A stretch of DNA of 41,106 nt from Candidatus Amesbacteria bacterium (GTDB lineage: Bacteria > Patescibacteriota > Microgenomatia > CAZETR01 > Amesbacteraceae). The stretch covers positions 1 to 41,106 of the forward strand of contig JACRNA010000019.1 of the NCBI GenBank assembly GCA_016219445.1. The letters are read 5' to 3'. Within the stretch, counting starts at the first letter, position 1, and every line of letters begins with the position of its first letter. The position numbers were made by a program, and so were the translations under genes. Below the pieces are notes generated by a model that did not search any database, had not been told where the DNA came from, and saw only the letters and a program-made list of their open reading frames with translations. Positions 10,024-17,861 of the stretch are shown here, in pieces.

Positions 10024-10627
10024 GGGCTACTAACGCTTCGGTTGTAAAGATAACATTTGGACATACTGTCATCTGATAAACATTCAGTGACGAAGTGGTT
10101 GCGACCAAGACGCGATCAATATTTCTGGCGCTCAATCTAAATTTGGTTTGGCCTGGTTCTGTTACTAGTAGTATTTTATCTTTAGGGGCAATTTTGGAGA
10201 TCAAGGTTGCAATTTCTTTTGTCTTACCGGAGGCATCTTTGGATCCTTTGACGGCTGAGATTAATTTGGAATGAGCTTTTTGGGACAAAATGCTAAGTAG
10301 AGCAACTTTGACCATTTTGGATGGCATCTTTAGCTTATAATTTTGAGTTCCGTCGGGACCATGAGCTATGCCCCCTCCGACAAATATTGGGGCTCTGATA
10401 CTACCATGTCTTGCGCGTCCGGTACCTTTTTGTTTGTATATTTTACGAGTCGATCCCTGGACTTCACCACGAGTTTTGGTATGCGCAGACGAACTTCTCT
10501 GATTGGACAAATATACGCGGACAGCTTGGGCTATCAATTGGGGATTGAGCTTTGCTCCAAAAACTTTTTTGTCCAATTCAATCGGGGTTAGATCTTTACC
10601 TGATAAATTAAATACGGGGATTGTCAT
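10001..10627 (-). CDS. rplD: 50S ribosomal protein L4
   Basis: [46 protein letters not shown]. Confidence 0.96.
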   Translation of the reverse strand: MTIPVFNLSGKDLTPIELDKKVFGAKLNPQLIAQAVRVYLSNQRSSSAHTKTRGEVQGSTRKIYKQKGTGRARHGSIRAPIFVGGGIAHGPDGTQNYKLKMPSKMVKVALLSILSQKAHSKLISAVKGSKDASGKTKEIATLISKIAPKDKILLVTEPGQTKFRLSARNIDRVLVATTSSLNVYQMTVCPNVIFTTEALVALETKYAA

Positions 10628-11178
10628 TTTACTACCTCCAATTTTGCCAAAGTATTGGCACTTCCGGGAACAAGCCCCTTTACTAAAATTTTATTTTTTT
10701 CGACATCTACTTCCAAAACCAACAAATTTCGGACTTGGACATTTTGGTTTCCCATTTTACCCGGAGCGTGACGACCTTTGTACAATCTGCCCATTCGGGT
10801 TCCCCCCCCGGATGATCCGGGTGATCTTTCGCGGTCTGACTGGCCATGTGTTCTGGGTCCACCGGCAAAGCCCCAGCGTTTGACTCCTCCGGCAAATCCA
10901 CGGCCAATGGTCAGGTTTGAAATACTGACCATATCGCCTACTTTTATGACTTCATCCAACTTTATAGTTGAATTTGGTTCTAGGATTGTGTCTGTTTTTA
11001 TTTCTTTGAGCTTTTTTATTTTTGCGGTTTTCTGAAGATTGAGGAGAGTTTTTGAAGTACCAATTGGACGAATTACTGTAGTATTGGGGACAATAAGCCA
11101 AGTAGCAGCCATGCGCTTACCCTGCGCATTATAGCGGGCTGTCATGGTATCTTTATAGGCAAAAAAAGTATTGATCAT
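10624..11178 (-). CDS. rplC: 50S ribosomal protein L3 (divergent N-terminus)
   Basis: GRGFAGGVKRWGFAGGPRTHGQSDRERSPGSSGGGTRMGRLYKGRHAPGKMGNQNVQVRNL; start at MINTFFAYKDTMTARYNAQGK chosen over the TTG at 11211. Confidence 0.9.
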   Translation of the reverse strand: MINTFFAYKDTMTARYNAQGKRMAATWLIVPNTTVIRPIGTSKTLLNLQKTAKIKKLKEIKTDTILEPNSTIKLDEVIKVGDMVSISNLTIGRGFAGGVKRWGFAGGPRTHGQSDRERSPGSSGGGTRMGRLYKGRHAPGKMGNQNVQVRNLLVLEVDVEKNKILVKGLVPGSANTLAKLEVVK

Positions 11179-11186
11179 AAGAGCAT

Positions 11187-11208
11187 AAAAAATCCCGCAG
11201 ACGCGGGA
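11187..11208 (-). terminator. Intrinsic-terminator-like hairpin (TCCCGC-GTCT-GCGGGA-T6) between rpsJ and rplC; possible attenuator
   Basis: 6-bp GC-rich stem, 4-nt loop, six T on the minus strand, ending 8 nt before the rplC ATG. Confidence 0.65.
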
Positions 11209-11245
11209 CAAAAATAATGCTGTTTCCGCACTTGCCCTGATTATA

Positions 11246-11554
11246 CTACATCTTCACTTCAATATCCACACCGGCGGGGAGATCCATGTGGGAGAGAGAA
11301 TCAATAGTCTTGTCTGTCGGATCAATAATATCAATTAGGCGCTTATGGACGCGCATTTCAAAATGTTCGCGGGCATTTTTATCGACATGGGGGGAGGTGG
11401 TAACAACTATCAATTTTCTGTCGGTCGGAAGTGGAGTGGGACCTGAGACTTTAGCGCCGGTGGTCAAGGCTGTCTGGACAATCTTAGATGCCGCCTCGTC
11501 GATGACGCGGTGATCAAATGATTTGAGTCTTACTCGTAATCGTCCTTTTGCCAT
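11246..11554 (-). CDS. rpsJ: 30S ribosomal protein S10
   Basis: [40 protein letters not shown]. Confidence 0.96.
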   Translation of the reverse strand: MAKGRLRVRLKSFDHRVIDEAASKIVQTALTTGAKVSGPTPLPTDRKLIVVTTSPHVDKNAREHFEMRVHKRLIDIIDPTDKTIDSLSHMDLPAGVDIEVKM

Positions 11555-11571
11555 ATTTGAAAAGTGCTAAT

Positions 11572-12750
11572 TTATGCCAAGATTTTGGTTACCACACCGG
11601 CTCCGATGGTTCGGCCACCTTCGCGGACAGCAAAACGGTCTCCGACTTCGAGAGCTACCGGGGCAATCAACTTGACAGTCATTTTGGCGTTGTCTCCTGG
11701 CATAACCATTTCTACTCCCGTTGGAAGAGTGGCTTCACCCGTGACATCGGTGGTTCTAATATAAAATTGTGGTCGGTAACCCGAGAAAAATGGAGTGTGT
11801 CGTCCACCCTCTTCTTTTTTCAGGACATAGACCTCAGCTTCAAATTCTGTATGAGGAAGTACCGAGCCAGGCTTGGCCAATACTTGACCACGCTCAACTT
11901 GTTCTTTTTCGACACCACGAAGCAATATTCCGACATTATCTCCAGCCAATCCTTCTTCCAGCTGTTTTCTAAACATTTCGACACCAGTCACTACTGAATT
12001 TTGTGTAGCTTTGATTCCGACTATTTCGATAGCTTCGTTGACTTTGATTCTGCCGCGTTCGATTCTCCCTGTGACTACGGTTCCCCGTCCTTTGATTGAG
12101 AACACGTCTTCGACAGGCATCAAAAATGGCTTTTCCAAATCTCGGATTGGGTCTGGGACATAGGAATCGACTGCGTCCATAAGTTCCAAGATCTTAGCTT
12201 CAGCTTCTGGATCACCTTCAGTGGCTTTGAGTGCTGATCCGCGGATGACCGGAACCTTGTCACCAGGGAATCCATATTTTGTCAAAAGTTCACGGACTTC
12301 CATTTCGACCAGATCCAAAAGTTCTGCTTCGGAAACCATATCGCACTTGTTCATAAAGACAACTACAGCGGGAACATTGACTTGCTTAGCTAGCAAGATG
12401 TGTTCACGGGTTTGAGGCATAGGACCATCGGGAGCTGAAACTACGAGAATGGCTCCGTCCATCTGGGCGGCTCCGGTAATCATGTTTTTGATGTAATCGG
12501 CGTGTCCTGGAGCATCGATGTGAGCATAATGGCGCTTGGCTGTTTCGTATTCTTGGTGAGAAAGATTGATAGTCACTCCACGGGCGCGCTCTTCGGGAGC
12601 AGAATCAATATCTGCATATTTTTTAGCAACAGCCCAGCCTTTTTTGGCGAGGACACAGGTAATAGCAGAAGTCAGAGTAGTCTTGCCGTGATCGACATGA
12701 CCAATTGTTCCGATGTTGACATGGGGCTTGGTGCGCGCAAATGTTGCCAT
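11572..12750 (-). CDS. tuf: Elongation factor Tu
   Basis: [31 protein letters not shown]...; ORF track extends to an upstream start at 12771 but [10 protein letters not shown] is the canonical start. Confidence 0.97.
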   Translation of the reverse strand: MATFARTKPHVNIGTIGHVDHGKTTLTSAITCVLAKKGWAVAKKYADIDSAPEERARGVTINLSHQEYETAKRHYAHIDAPGHADYIKNMITGAAQMDGAILVVSAPDGPMPQTREHILLAKQVNVPAVVVFMNKCDMVSEAELLDLVEMEVRELLTKYGFPGDKVPVIRGSALKATEGDPEAEAKILELMDAVDSYVPDPIRDLEKPFLMPVEDVFSIKGRGTVVTGRIERGRIKVNEAIEIVGIKATQNSVVTGVEMFRKQLEEGLAGDNVGILLRGVEKEQVERGQVLAKPGSVLPHTEFEAEVYVLKKEEGGRHTPFFSGYRPQFYIRTTDVTGEATLPTGVEMVMPGDNAKMTVKLIAPVALEVGDRFAVREGGRTIGAGVVTKILA

Positions 12751-12760
12751 GATGTTTTGT

Positions 12761-12789
12761 ATTGTAAACAATAAATTTATTTACTGCAA
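12761..12789 (-). promoter_or_regulatory. tuf promoter TTGCAG-17-TACAAT, 10 nt before ATG
   Basis: -35 12784-12789, -10 12761-12766, ATG 12748-12750. Confidence 0.7.
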
Positions 12790-12798
12790 GGGGGAAAT

Positions 12799-13314
12799 TT
12801 ATTCCATAGTAAGTTCTGGTCCTTTGCCACGAAATGAATTTACAAAGTTTGTAGCCAATTTTTCATCAAAACTTTTCATCTCTAAAATTCTATTCCAGGC
12901 AGTCAAGACTACTGGAAACTTTATTTGCGGATCAATAGTCACTATCAATTTTTTCATCCCCATCTTATTTCCAAATTCTGACAGCGTTTTTCCCAGTTCA
13001 CACTCTGTTGTCGCGCAATTATAGTGAATCACAATATATCCGTGTTCGAGTGAATGAATTAATTTATATTTGTCTTGTGGCGAATTATAAACTCCAGGTT
13101 TTATCCATTCGACATCATGGGGGCCAGAGGTAGGTGGGTATGAATTGTAGACAAACTTATCATTTTCAGTACTTGGCTTATGGTCACGCCCCTGATCATT
13201 GACCACTATTCCTGGCAAATTGGCAATTCTTCGATACATCCAATAACCCAGACCCACAATTACCAAAATTGTCCCAATGACCATTATCAAATTCTTTATT
13301 TTCTTATTCATCAA
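12799..13314 (-). CDS. DUF3105-like membrane-anchored protein
   Basis: N-terminal TM then YNSYPPTSGPHDVEWIKPGVY...LIHSLEHGYIVIHYNC, DUF3105-type. Confidence 0.75.
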   Translation of the reverse strand: MMNKKIKNLIMVIGTILVIVGLGYWMYRRIANLPGIVVNDQGRDHKPSTENDKFVYNSYPPTSGPHDVEWIKPGVYNSPQDKYKLIHSLEHGYIVIHYNCATTECELGKTLSEFGNKMGMKKLIVTIDPQIKFPVVLTAWNRILEMKSFDEKLATNFVNSFRGKGPELTME

Positions 13315-13535
13315 TTGACGTATTTACTAATTATCTTTGGAAGATCTAGAGTAATTGAATCAAATTTGTTGTCCGGAAGTTTTTTGGATACATCCAAGAT
13401 TTCCATAGAAATTAGTTTATCGCCAGAATAGTCGGCCAAAAAATCCCCACCCAATTCTTCTGTTCGGGTACTATTTTTAGAATCAGAAAATCTGATCATC
13501 ATGGCATCTGATTTTAGATCATATGATATATTCAT
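13311..13535 (-). CDS. DUF2283-like small protein
   Basis: MNISYDLKSDAMMIRFSDSKNSTRTEELGGDFLADYSGDKLISMEILDVSKKL. Confidence 0.75.
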   Translation of the reverse strand: MNISYDLKSDAMMIRFSDSKNSTRTEELGGDFLADYSGDKLISMEILDVSKKLPDNKFDSITLDLPKIISKYVN

Positions 13536-13544
13536 AGTCAGTAT

Positions 13545-13573
13545 ATTCTATACTTTTAACCTAGACTTTGCAA
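13545..13573 (-). promoter_or_regulatory. Promoter TTGCAA-17-TAGAAT, 9 nt before ATG of the DUF2283 gene
   Basis: -35 13568-13573, -10 13545-13550 on minus strand. Confidence 0.6.
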
Positions 13574-13704
13574 ACCAATAAGCAGTAATTACTACTGCCA
13601 TCTTTATCAGTGTAAGTATCAAATCTCATTATGGGAATATCTGGATAGCCTGCCGAGAGACCTGCTGACACGTGGGCCAATGAGTTCATCAAGTTTCCAA
13701 CCAT
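13561..13704 (-). CDS. Possible 47-aa small protein, not in ORF track
   Basis: MVGNLMNSLAHVSAGLSAGYPDIPIMRFDTYTDKDGSSNYCLLVCKV*; TAAAAT 6 nt upstream of ATG. Confidence 0.35.
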   Translation of the reverse strand: MVGNLMNSLAHVSAGLSAGYPDIPIMRFDTYTDKDGSSNYCLLVCKV

Positions 13705-13786
13705 GTCTTTATTTTATCATCTTTTTTAAACGACAGAGTTTACGCACGTGCGCGTTGAATGTAAAAATAAAGTATCAAACCAGATC

Positions 13787-13805
13787 AAAAAGGCGTGGCC
13801 TTTTT
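13787..13805. terminator. Hairpin AAAAAGGC-GTG-GCCTTTTT, bidirectional terminator-like
   Basis: 8-bp arms with A/T tracts; 17-nt identical copy at 15142-15158. Confidence 0.6.
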
Positions 13806-13818
13806 AAGCACCTTAATA

Positions 13819-13847
13819 TTGACAATACGTGCGATATTATTTAAAAT
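13819..13847 (+). promoter_or_regulatory. Promoter TTGACA-17-TAAAAT of the second DUF4143 ATPase
   Basis: -35 13819-13824, -10 13842-13847. Confidence 0.65.
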
Positions 13848-13850
13848 AAA

Positions 13851-13873
13851 GGACGTAATGTTACATTACGTCC
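13851..13873. repeat. 23-nt palindrome GGACGTAATG-TTA-CATTACGTCC in the 5'UTR of the ATPase gene
   Basis: Perfect 10-bp arms, 7 nt before ATG 13881. Confidence 0.85.
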
Positions 13874-13880
13874 TAAATAT

Positions 13881-15125
13881 ATGAACATATCAGACCAATT
13901 GCGTCTCCAGAATCCTTGGTGGACTGATCCAAATTATCAACCTACCGAAGCTCGCCTACCAAAACGAGAGCTATTTACGCAATTAATACACGATACTACC
14001 ACCCTAAAACAGATGATAAGTTTGACGGGGATGCGCCGAACTGGCAAAAGTACTTTAATTCGTCAAATAATTGCCAGTTTATTGGCTAATACCCCAGTAA
14101 TTTCAATCATGTATTTTTCTTTTGATGAACCAACCGTGCGCGAAGAGAAAGATACACTGGAAAAATTACTCACAGTTTATATACAAAATATATTGCATAA
14201 GCAAATCCATGAAATTAGTGAGACTTGTTACATCTTTTTGGATGAGATTCAACTTGTGCCATATTGGCAAGATATTCTTAAACGTTATTATGATCTAAGT
14301 CAGCACCTAAAATTTGTGCTCACAGGTTCTTCGAGTCTCTTTTTACGTACTAAATCCAAAGAGAGTTTGGCTGGACGGATATTTGAAAAACAATTGCCTC
14401 CATTATCCTATATGGAATATCAAACCCTTTTATCAAAAGGCTCATTTGATGAATATTTAGATTTTGGAGGGTTCCCAGAACTATTGGAACTGAATGACAT
14501 TTCTAAAAAGAGAGAGTATCTGAAATACTGGATAATTGGCAAAATTTTGGAAATAGATTTACCAAACCTCGGTGGGGTACGTTTAGTGGCCGAGTTTGAA
14601 CGTTTATTCTGGTCGCTACTGCCAAACACAAGTCAAATTATTCATTTTCCTAAATTGGGAGCTGAATTAGGAATCAAAAGAAATACTTTATTTAGGTATT
14701 TATCTTTATTACAAGGGTCTTTACTTATTAATGGCGTAGCGAATATTGCGGGCAGCTTCCGTTCTACCAGTCGAACATTACGCAAGCTTTATCCAGCCAG
14801 TCCAAACTTTTTAGCACTGTCACCCACTGAGTCGACTCCCGGAGCTCAAGCTGAGACATATGTTGCTCAAACTTTAATCAATAAATTTGGCACAGTCAAT
14901 TTGTATCACAAACGGGAAAAAGAAGTGGATTTTGTTTTGCCCGAGCAAAAAATGGCCATTGAAGTTAAATGCCAAAATACAATTCACAAAGAAGATTATA
15001 AATTTTTGATGCAATTTACCAAGGAAAAGAATTATCAACCACTTCTAATCACCAAATATCCAATTGTAGAATCTTTGCCTGTTCCAACTGTGGAATTATC
15101 GAAAATAGAAGAATATTTTAAATAA
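13881..15125 (+). CDS. AAA ATPase, DUF4143 family (second copy)
   Basis: LTGMRRTGKSTLIRQ, CYIFLDEIQLVPYWQ, LTGSSSLFLRTKSKESLAGRIFEKQLPPLSY, C-terminal KREKEVDFVLPEQKMAIEVK. Confidence 0.87.
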   Translation: MNISDQLRLQNPWWTDPNYQPTEARLPKRELFTQLIHDTTTLKQMISLTGMRRTGKSTLIRQIIASLLANTPVISIMYFSFDEPTVREEKDTLEKLLTVYIQNILHKQIHEISETCYIFLDEIQLVPYWQDILKRYYDLSQHLKFVLTGSSSLFLRTKSKESLAGRIFEKQLPPLSYMEYQTLLSKGSFDEYLDFGGFPELLELNDISKKREYLKYWIIGKILEIDLPNLGGVRLVAEFERLFWSLLPNTSQIIHFPKLGAELGIKRNTLFRYLSLLQGSLLINGVANIAGSFRSTSRTLRKLYPASPNFLALSPTESTPGAQAETYVAQTLINKFGTVNLYHKREKEVDFVLPEQKMAIEVKCQNTIHKEDYKFLMQFTKEKNYQPLLITKYPIVESLPVPTVELSKIEEYFK

Positions 15126-15141
15126 GGCTAAAAAGAGGTTT

Positions 15142-15158
15142 AAAAAGGCGTGGCCTTT
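15142..15158. repeat. Second copy of the AAAAAGGCGTGGCCTTT hairpin
   Basis: 17-nt identity to 13787-13803. Confidence 0.75.
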
Positions 15159-15175
15159 CAAAAGACGATGTTGCC

Positions 15176-15207
15176 TTGACAACAACAACAACAACAACAA
15201 CTAACAT
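15176..15207 (+). promoter_or_regulatory. Promoter-like TTGACA ... TAACAT with an (AAC)7 spacer
   Basis: TTGACA 15176-15181; (AAC)7 15181-15201; TAACAT 15202-15207; ATG 15214. Confidence 0.5.
15181..15201. repeat. Trinucleotide microsatellite (AAC)7
   Basis: Seven perfect AAC units. Confidence 0.95.
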
Positions 15208-15213
15208 GGAGCC

Positions 15214-15459
15214 ATGCCTACAGAAAAAGTTATTATACTTAATCCTGCTGATATTGACCTGAGAGGAGAAAGAGCTGTATCTTATTATAATTACGCTGAA
15301 TTACTACAAGATATTGTTGACAGTTCGATTGTTCAAGAACCAAATACCGCTGCAACTAAGGACAACATCAAACGGATTTATAAGGTTCTGTGTAAGGCAC
15401 GAAAACAATCTGGAAAAGCTGTGTTGAGGATGTTTGCTAATACTGGAGTAGGTTTGTAG
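15214..15459 (+). CDS. Hypothetical 81-aa protein
   Basis: Intact ORF preceded by a promoter-like element; MPTEKVIILNPADIDLRGERAVSYYNYAELLQDIV. Confidence 0.6.
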   Translation: MPTEKVIILNPADIDLRGERAVSYYNYAELLQDIVDSSIVQEPNTAATKDNIKRIYKVLCKARKQSGKAVLRMFANTGVGL

Positions 15460-15460
15460 T

Positions 15461-17572
15461 TTATGTTTGTGTTTTCCCCGACTTGGCGATTATGCCTTCA
15501 GCAATGTTTCTGGGAACTTCTTCATAGTGAGATGGCTCGATATAGGGATTAGCCCGGCCTTGGGTGATGGAGCGCAATTTGGTAGTATAGCCGGAAAGCT
15601 CGGCCAATGGCACAAAGGCATTGATAATTGTCAATTTGCCACGGGTTTCTGTAGCTGAGATCTGGGCTCTTTTTGAAGACAAGTCACCTATGACATCGCC
15701 CATATATTCCTCAGGGGTAGTCACTTCCACTTTCATGATAGGCTCCAAAAGACACGGATCGGCATTTTTGGAAGCATGTTGAAGGGCCATTGATCCTGCA
15801 ATTTTGAAAGCCATTTCCGAAGAATCGACATCGTGGTATGAACCATCAAACAAGGTAATTTTACAATCTACTAGAGGATAGCCAGCTACTACCCCATTTT
15901 CCATAGCCTCCACAATTCCTTTTTCAATTGGAGTAATAAATTCCGATGGAATCGATCCGCCCTTGATAGCATTGACCCATTCATAGCCAGCTCCACGGGT
16001 TAGAGGCTCGATTTTGATAAAACAATGCCCATATTGACCACGGCCTCCGGATTGCTTGATATATTTTCCTTCACCTTCGGCCAATTTTCGCACTGTTTCT
16101 TTGTAAGCTACTTGGGGAGCACCCGTGGACGCTTCGACTTTAAATTCGCGTTTCATGCGGTCGACAATAATTTCCAAATGCAGCTCGCCCATACCCGCGA
16201 TTATGGTCTGGCCTGTCTCGGGATTGGATTTGATTCGGAAAGTTGGATCTTCATCGGAAAGTTTAGACAGTGCATATCCCATTTTTTCCTGGTCTGATTT
16301 AGTCTTGGGTTCAATAGCCAGAGAGATAACAGGCTCAGGAAAAGTAATAGATTCCAAGACGATTGGATTGTCTTTGTCACAAAGTGTATTGCCAGTCACA
16401 GTATCGCGAAGTCCAACTAAGGTCACAATTTCACCGGCATAAGCTGCGTCTATTTCTTCACGCTTGTTGGCATGCATCAAAAGCATCCGTGAGATCCGCT
16501 CTTCTTTGTCTTTGGTGGCGTTATAAATGGGCTGTCCGGATTTCAGAGTCCCTGAATAAATACGGACATAAGTCAGGCGGCCCACATGAGGATCGGTCTG
16601 AATTTTGAAAGCCAAGCCACAGAAAGGTTGTTCATTAATCGTCTGCCGGACCACTTTTTCACCACTTCTGGGATGGACACCATTGACATGATCGACATCG
16701 ACAGGAGATGGCAAATACTCAACGATGGCATCCAAAAGTGGCTGAACACCTTTGTTGCGTAATGATGCTCCTGCATAGACCGGAACCAATTTGTAAGCAA
16801 TAACCGCCTTGCGAAGAGCAATTTTTAATTCAGTTATTGTTGGCTCTTCGCCATTGAGGAATTTTTCCAAAAGGACATCGTCAGTTTCACAGATCTGTTC
16901 AATTAGTTTTGTTCTCCAAGTTTCGACAACGTCTAACATATCAGCCGGAACTTCTTCTTCGGTAAACTTAGCTCCAGTTTCATCACCGTGCCAAATAATG
17001 GCTTTTCTTTCCAAAAGTAAAACTACCCCCTTAAACAAATTTTCGGCTCCTATAGGGTAAGCCATGACAGCAGGATTGGCTCCCAATCTTTCGATGACAG
17101 CTTTAATTGTGCCTTCAAAATTGGCTCCAAGTTTATCAACTTTGTTTACAAAGATAATACGGGGAACTTTGTATTTATCAGCCTGTCTCCAAACTGTTTC
17201 AGTTTGTGACTGAACTGTTTCCTCAGCATCGAGAATTGTAACGGCGCCATCGAGAACACGCAGTGAGCGCTCGACTTCAGCAGTAAAATCGACGTGTCCT
17301 GGAGTATCGATCAGATTGATGCGCACACCCTTCCAAAAAGTTGTTGTGGCGGCGGAAACAATAGTAATCCCTCTTTCTTTTTCTTGTTCCATCCAGTCCA
17401 TTTGGGTATCGCCCTCATCAATATCGCCAATTTTGTAACTTTTACCGGTATAAAATAATATTCTTTCTGATGTCGTGGTTTTTCCGGCGTCAATATGGGC
17501 AATTATGCCAATATTCCGCACCCTGTCGAGCGGTATAGTCCTGTTAGTCGTTTTAATGTCACTTGCAGCCAT
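15461..17572 (-). CDS. fusA: Elongation factor G
   Basis: DRVRNIGIIAHIDAGKTTTSERILFYTGKSYKIG... full-length 703 aa. Confidence 0.97.
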   Translation of the reverse strand: MAASDIKTTNRTIPLDRVRNIGIIAHIDAGKTTTSERILFYTGKSYKIGDIDEGDTQMDWMEQEKERGITIVSAATTTFWKGVRINLIDTPGHVDFTAEVERSLRVLDGAVTILDAEETVQSQTETVWRQADKYKVPRIIFVNKVDKLGANFEGTIKAVIERLGANPAVMAYPIGAENLFKGVVLLLERKAIIWHGDETGAKFTEEEVPADMLDVVETWRTKLIEQICETDDVLLEKFLNGEEPTITELKIALRKAVIAYKLVPVYAGASLRNKGVQPLLDAIVEYLPSPVDVDHVNGVHPRSGEKVVRQTINEQPFCGLAFKIQTDPHVGRLTYVRIYSGTLKSGQPIYNATKDKEERISRMLLMHANKREEIDAAYAGEIVTLVGLRDTVTGNTLCDKDNPIVLESITFPEPVISLAIEPKTKSDQEKMGYALSKLSDEDPTFRIKSNPETGQTIIAGMGELHLEIIVDRMKREFKVEASTGAPQVAYKETVRKLAEGEGKYIKQSGGRGQYGHCFIKIEPLTRGAGYEWVNAIKGGSIPSEFITPIEKGIVEAMENGVVAGYPLVDCKITLFDGSYHDVDSSEMAFKIAGSMALQHASKNADPCLLEPIMKVEVTTPEEYMGDVIGDLSSKRAQISATETRGKLTIINAFVPLAELSGYTTKLRSITQGRANPYIEPSHYEEVPRNIAEGIIAKSGKTQT

Positions 17573-17582
17573 AGCTTCGCAA

Positions 17583-17611
17583 ATTGTATCAGAAGTCCCT
17601 CGCTCTCACAA
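17583..17611 (-). promoter_or_regulatory. fusA promoter TTGTGA-17-TACAAT, 10 nt before ATG
   Basis: -35 17606-17611, -10 17583-17588. Confidence 0.65.
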
Positions 17612-17695
17612 TCGCTATTTTGTTTGGTTTAATTTAAGTCGGAAAAGTTTAGAACACCTTATTTCAAGTTCATGCCAAACATTAAGCCAAAAAAT

Positions 17696-17794
17696 TCACC
17701 CAATTTTATCCTTTTGATTATTGACTATTTGCGCATTATACTCAGCTTCCTGACGAGCTCTCGCAAGTTGCCCATATTCTTCTTCCAATGACAT
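17696..17794 (-). CDS. Possible 32-aa micro-protein, not in ORF track
   Basis: MSLEEEYGQLARARQEAEYNAQIVNNQKDKIG*, with TTGACA-17-TAGAAT-6-ATG upstream. Confidence 0.5.
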   Translation of the reverse strand: MSLEEEYGQLARARQEAEYNAQIVNNQKDKIG

Positions 17795-17798
17795 TAGG

Positions 17799-17827
17799 TG
17801 ATTCTAGTTGTTATTATTGTTGTTGTC
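17799..17827 (-). promoter_or_regulatory. Promoter TTGACA-17-TAGAAT of the 32-aa ORF; divergent from dnaJ
   Basis: Minus-strand CTTGACAACAACAATAATAACAACTAGAATCACCTAATG; -35 overlaps the dnaJ -35. Confidence 0.65.
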
Positions 17828-17857
17828 AAGTTAGCACTCGGGAAGTATAATTGCTAC
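17823..17857 (+). promoter_or_regulatory. dnaJ promoter TTGTCA-17-TATAAT with degenerate CIRCE (HrcA operator-like) element
   Basis: -35 17823-17828, -10 17846-17851; TTAGCACTC-N9-AATTGCTAC at 17831-17857 versus CIRCE TTAGCACTC-N9-GAGTGCTAA. Confidence 0.65.
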
Positions 17858-17861
17858 AAGT

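Noticed and set aside
11572-12750. EF-Tu DAPGH instead of DCPGH and TINLSH in switch I considered as a resistance signature
   Set aside because: Cys-to-Ala at this position occurs in natural EF-Tu proteins; no basis to claim altered drug response.
13743-13752. 10-bp palindrome CGCACGTGCG upstream of the ATPase gene
   Set aside because: Short, single copy, not positioned relative to a promoter core; could be chance.
15467-17060. Several plus- and minus-strand ORFs overlapping fusA
   Set aside because: Shadow ORFs of fusA codon bias.
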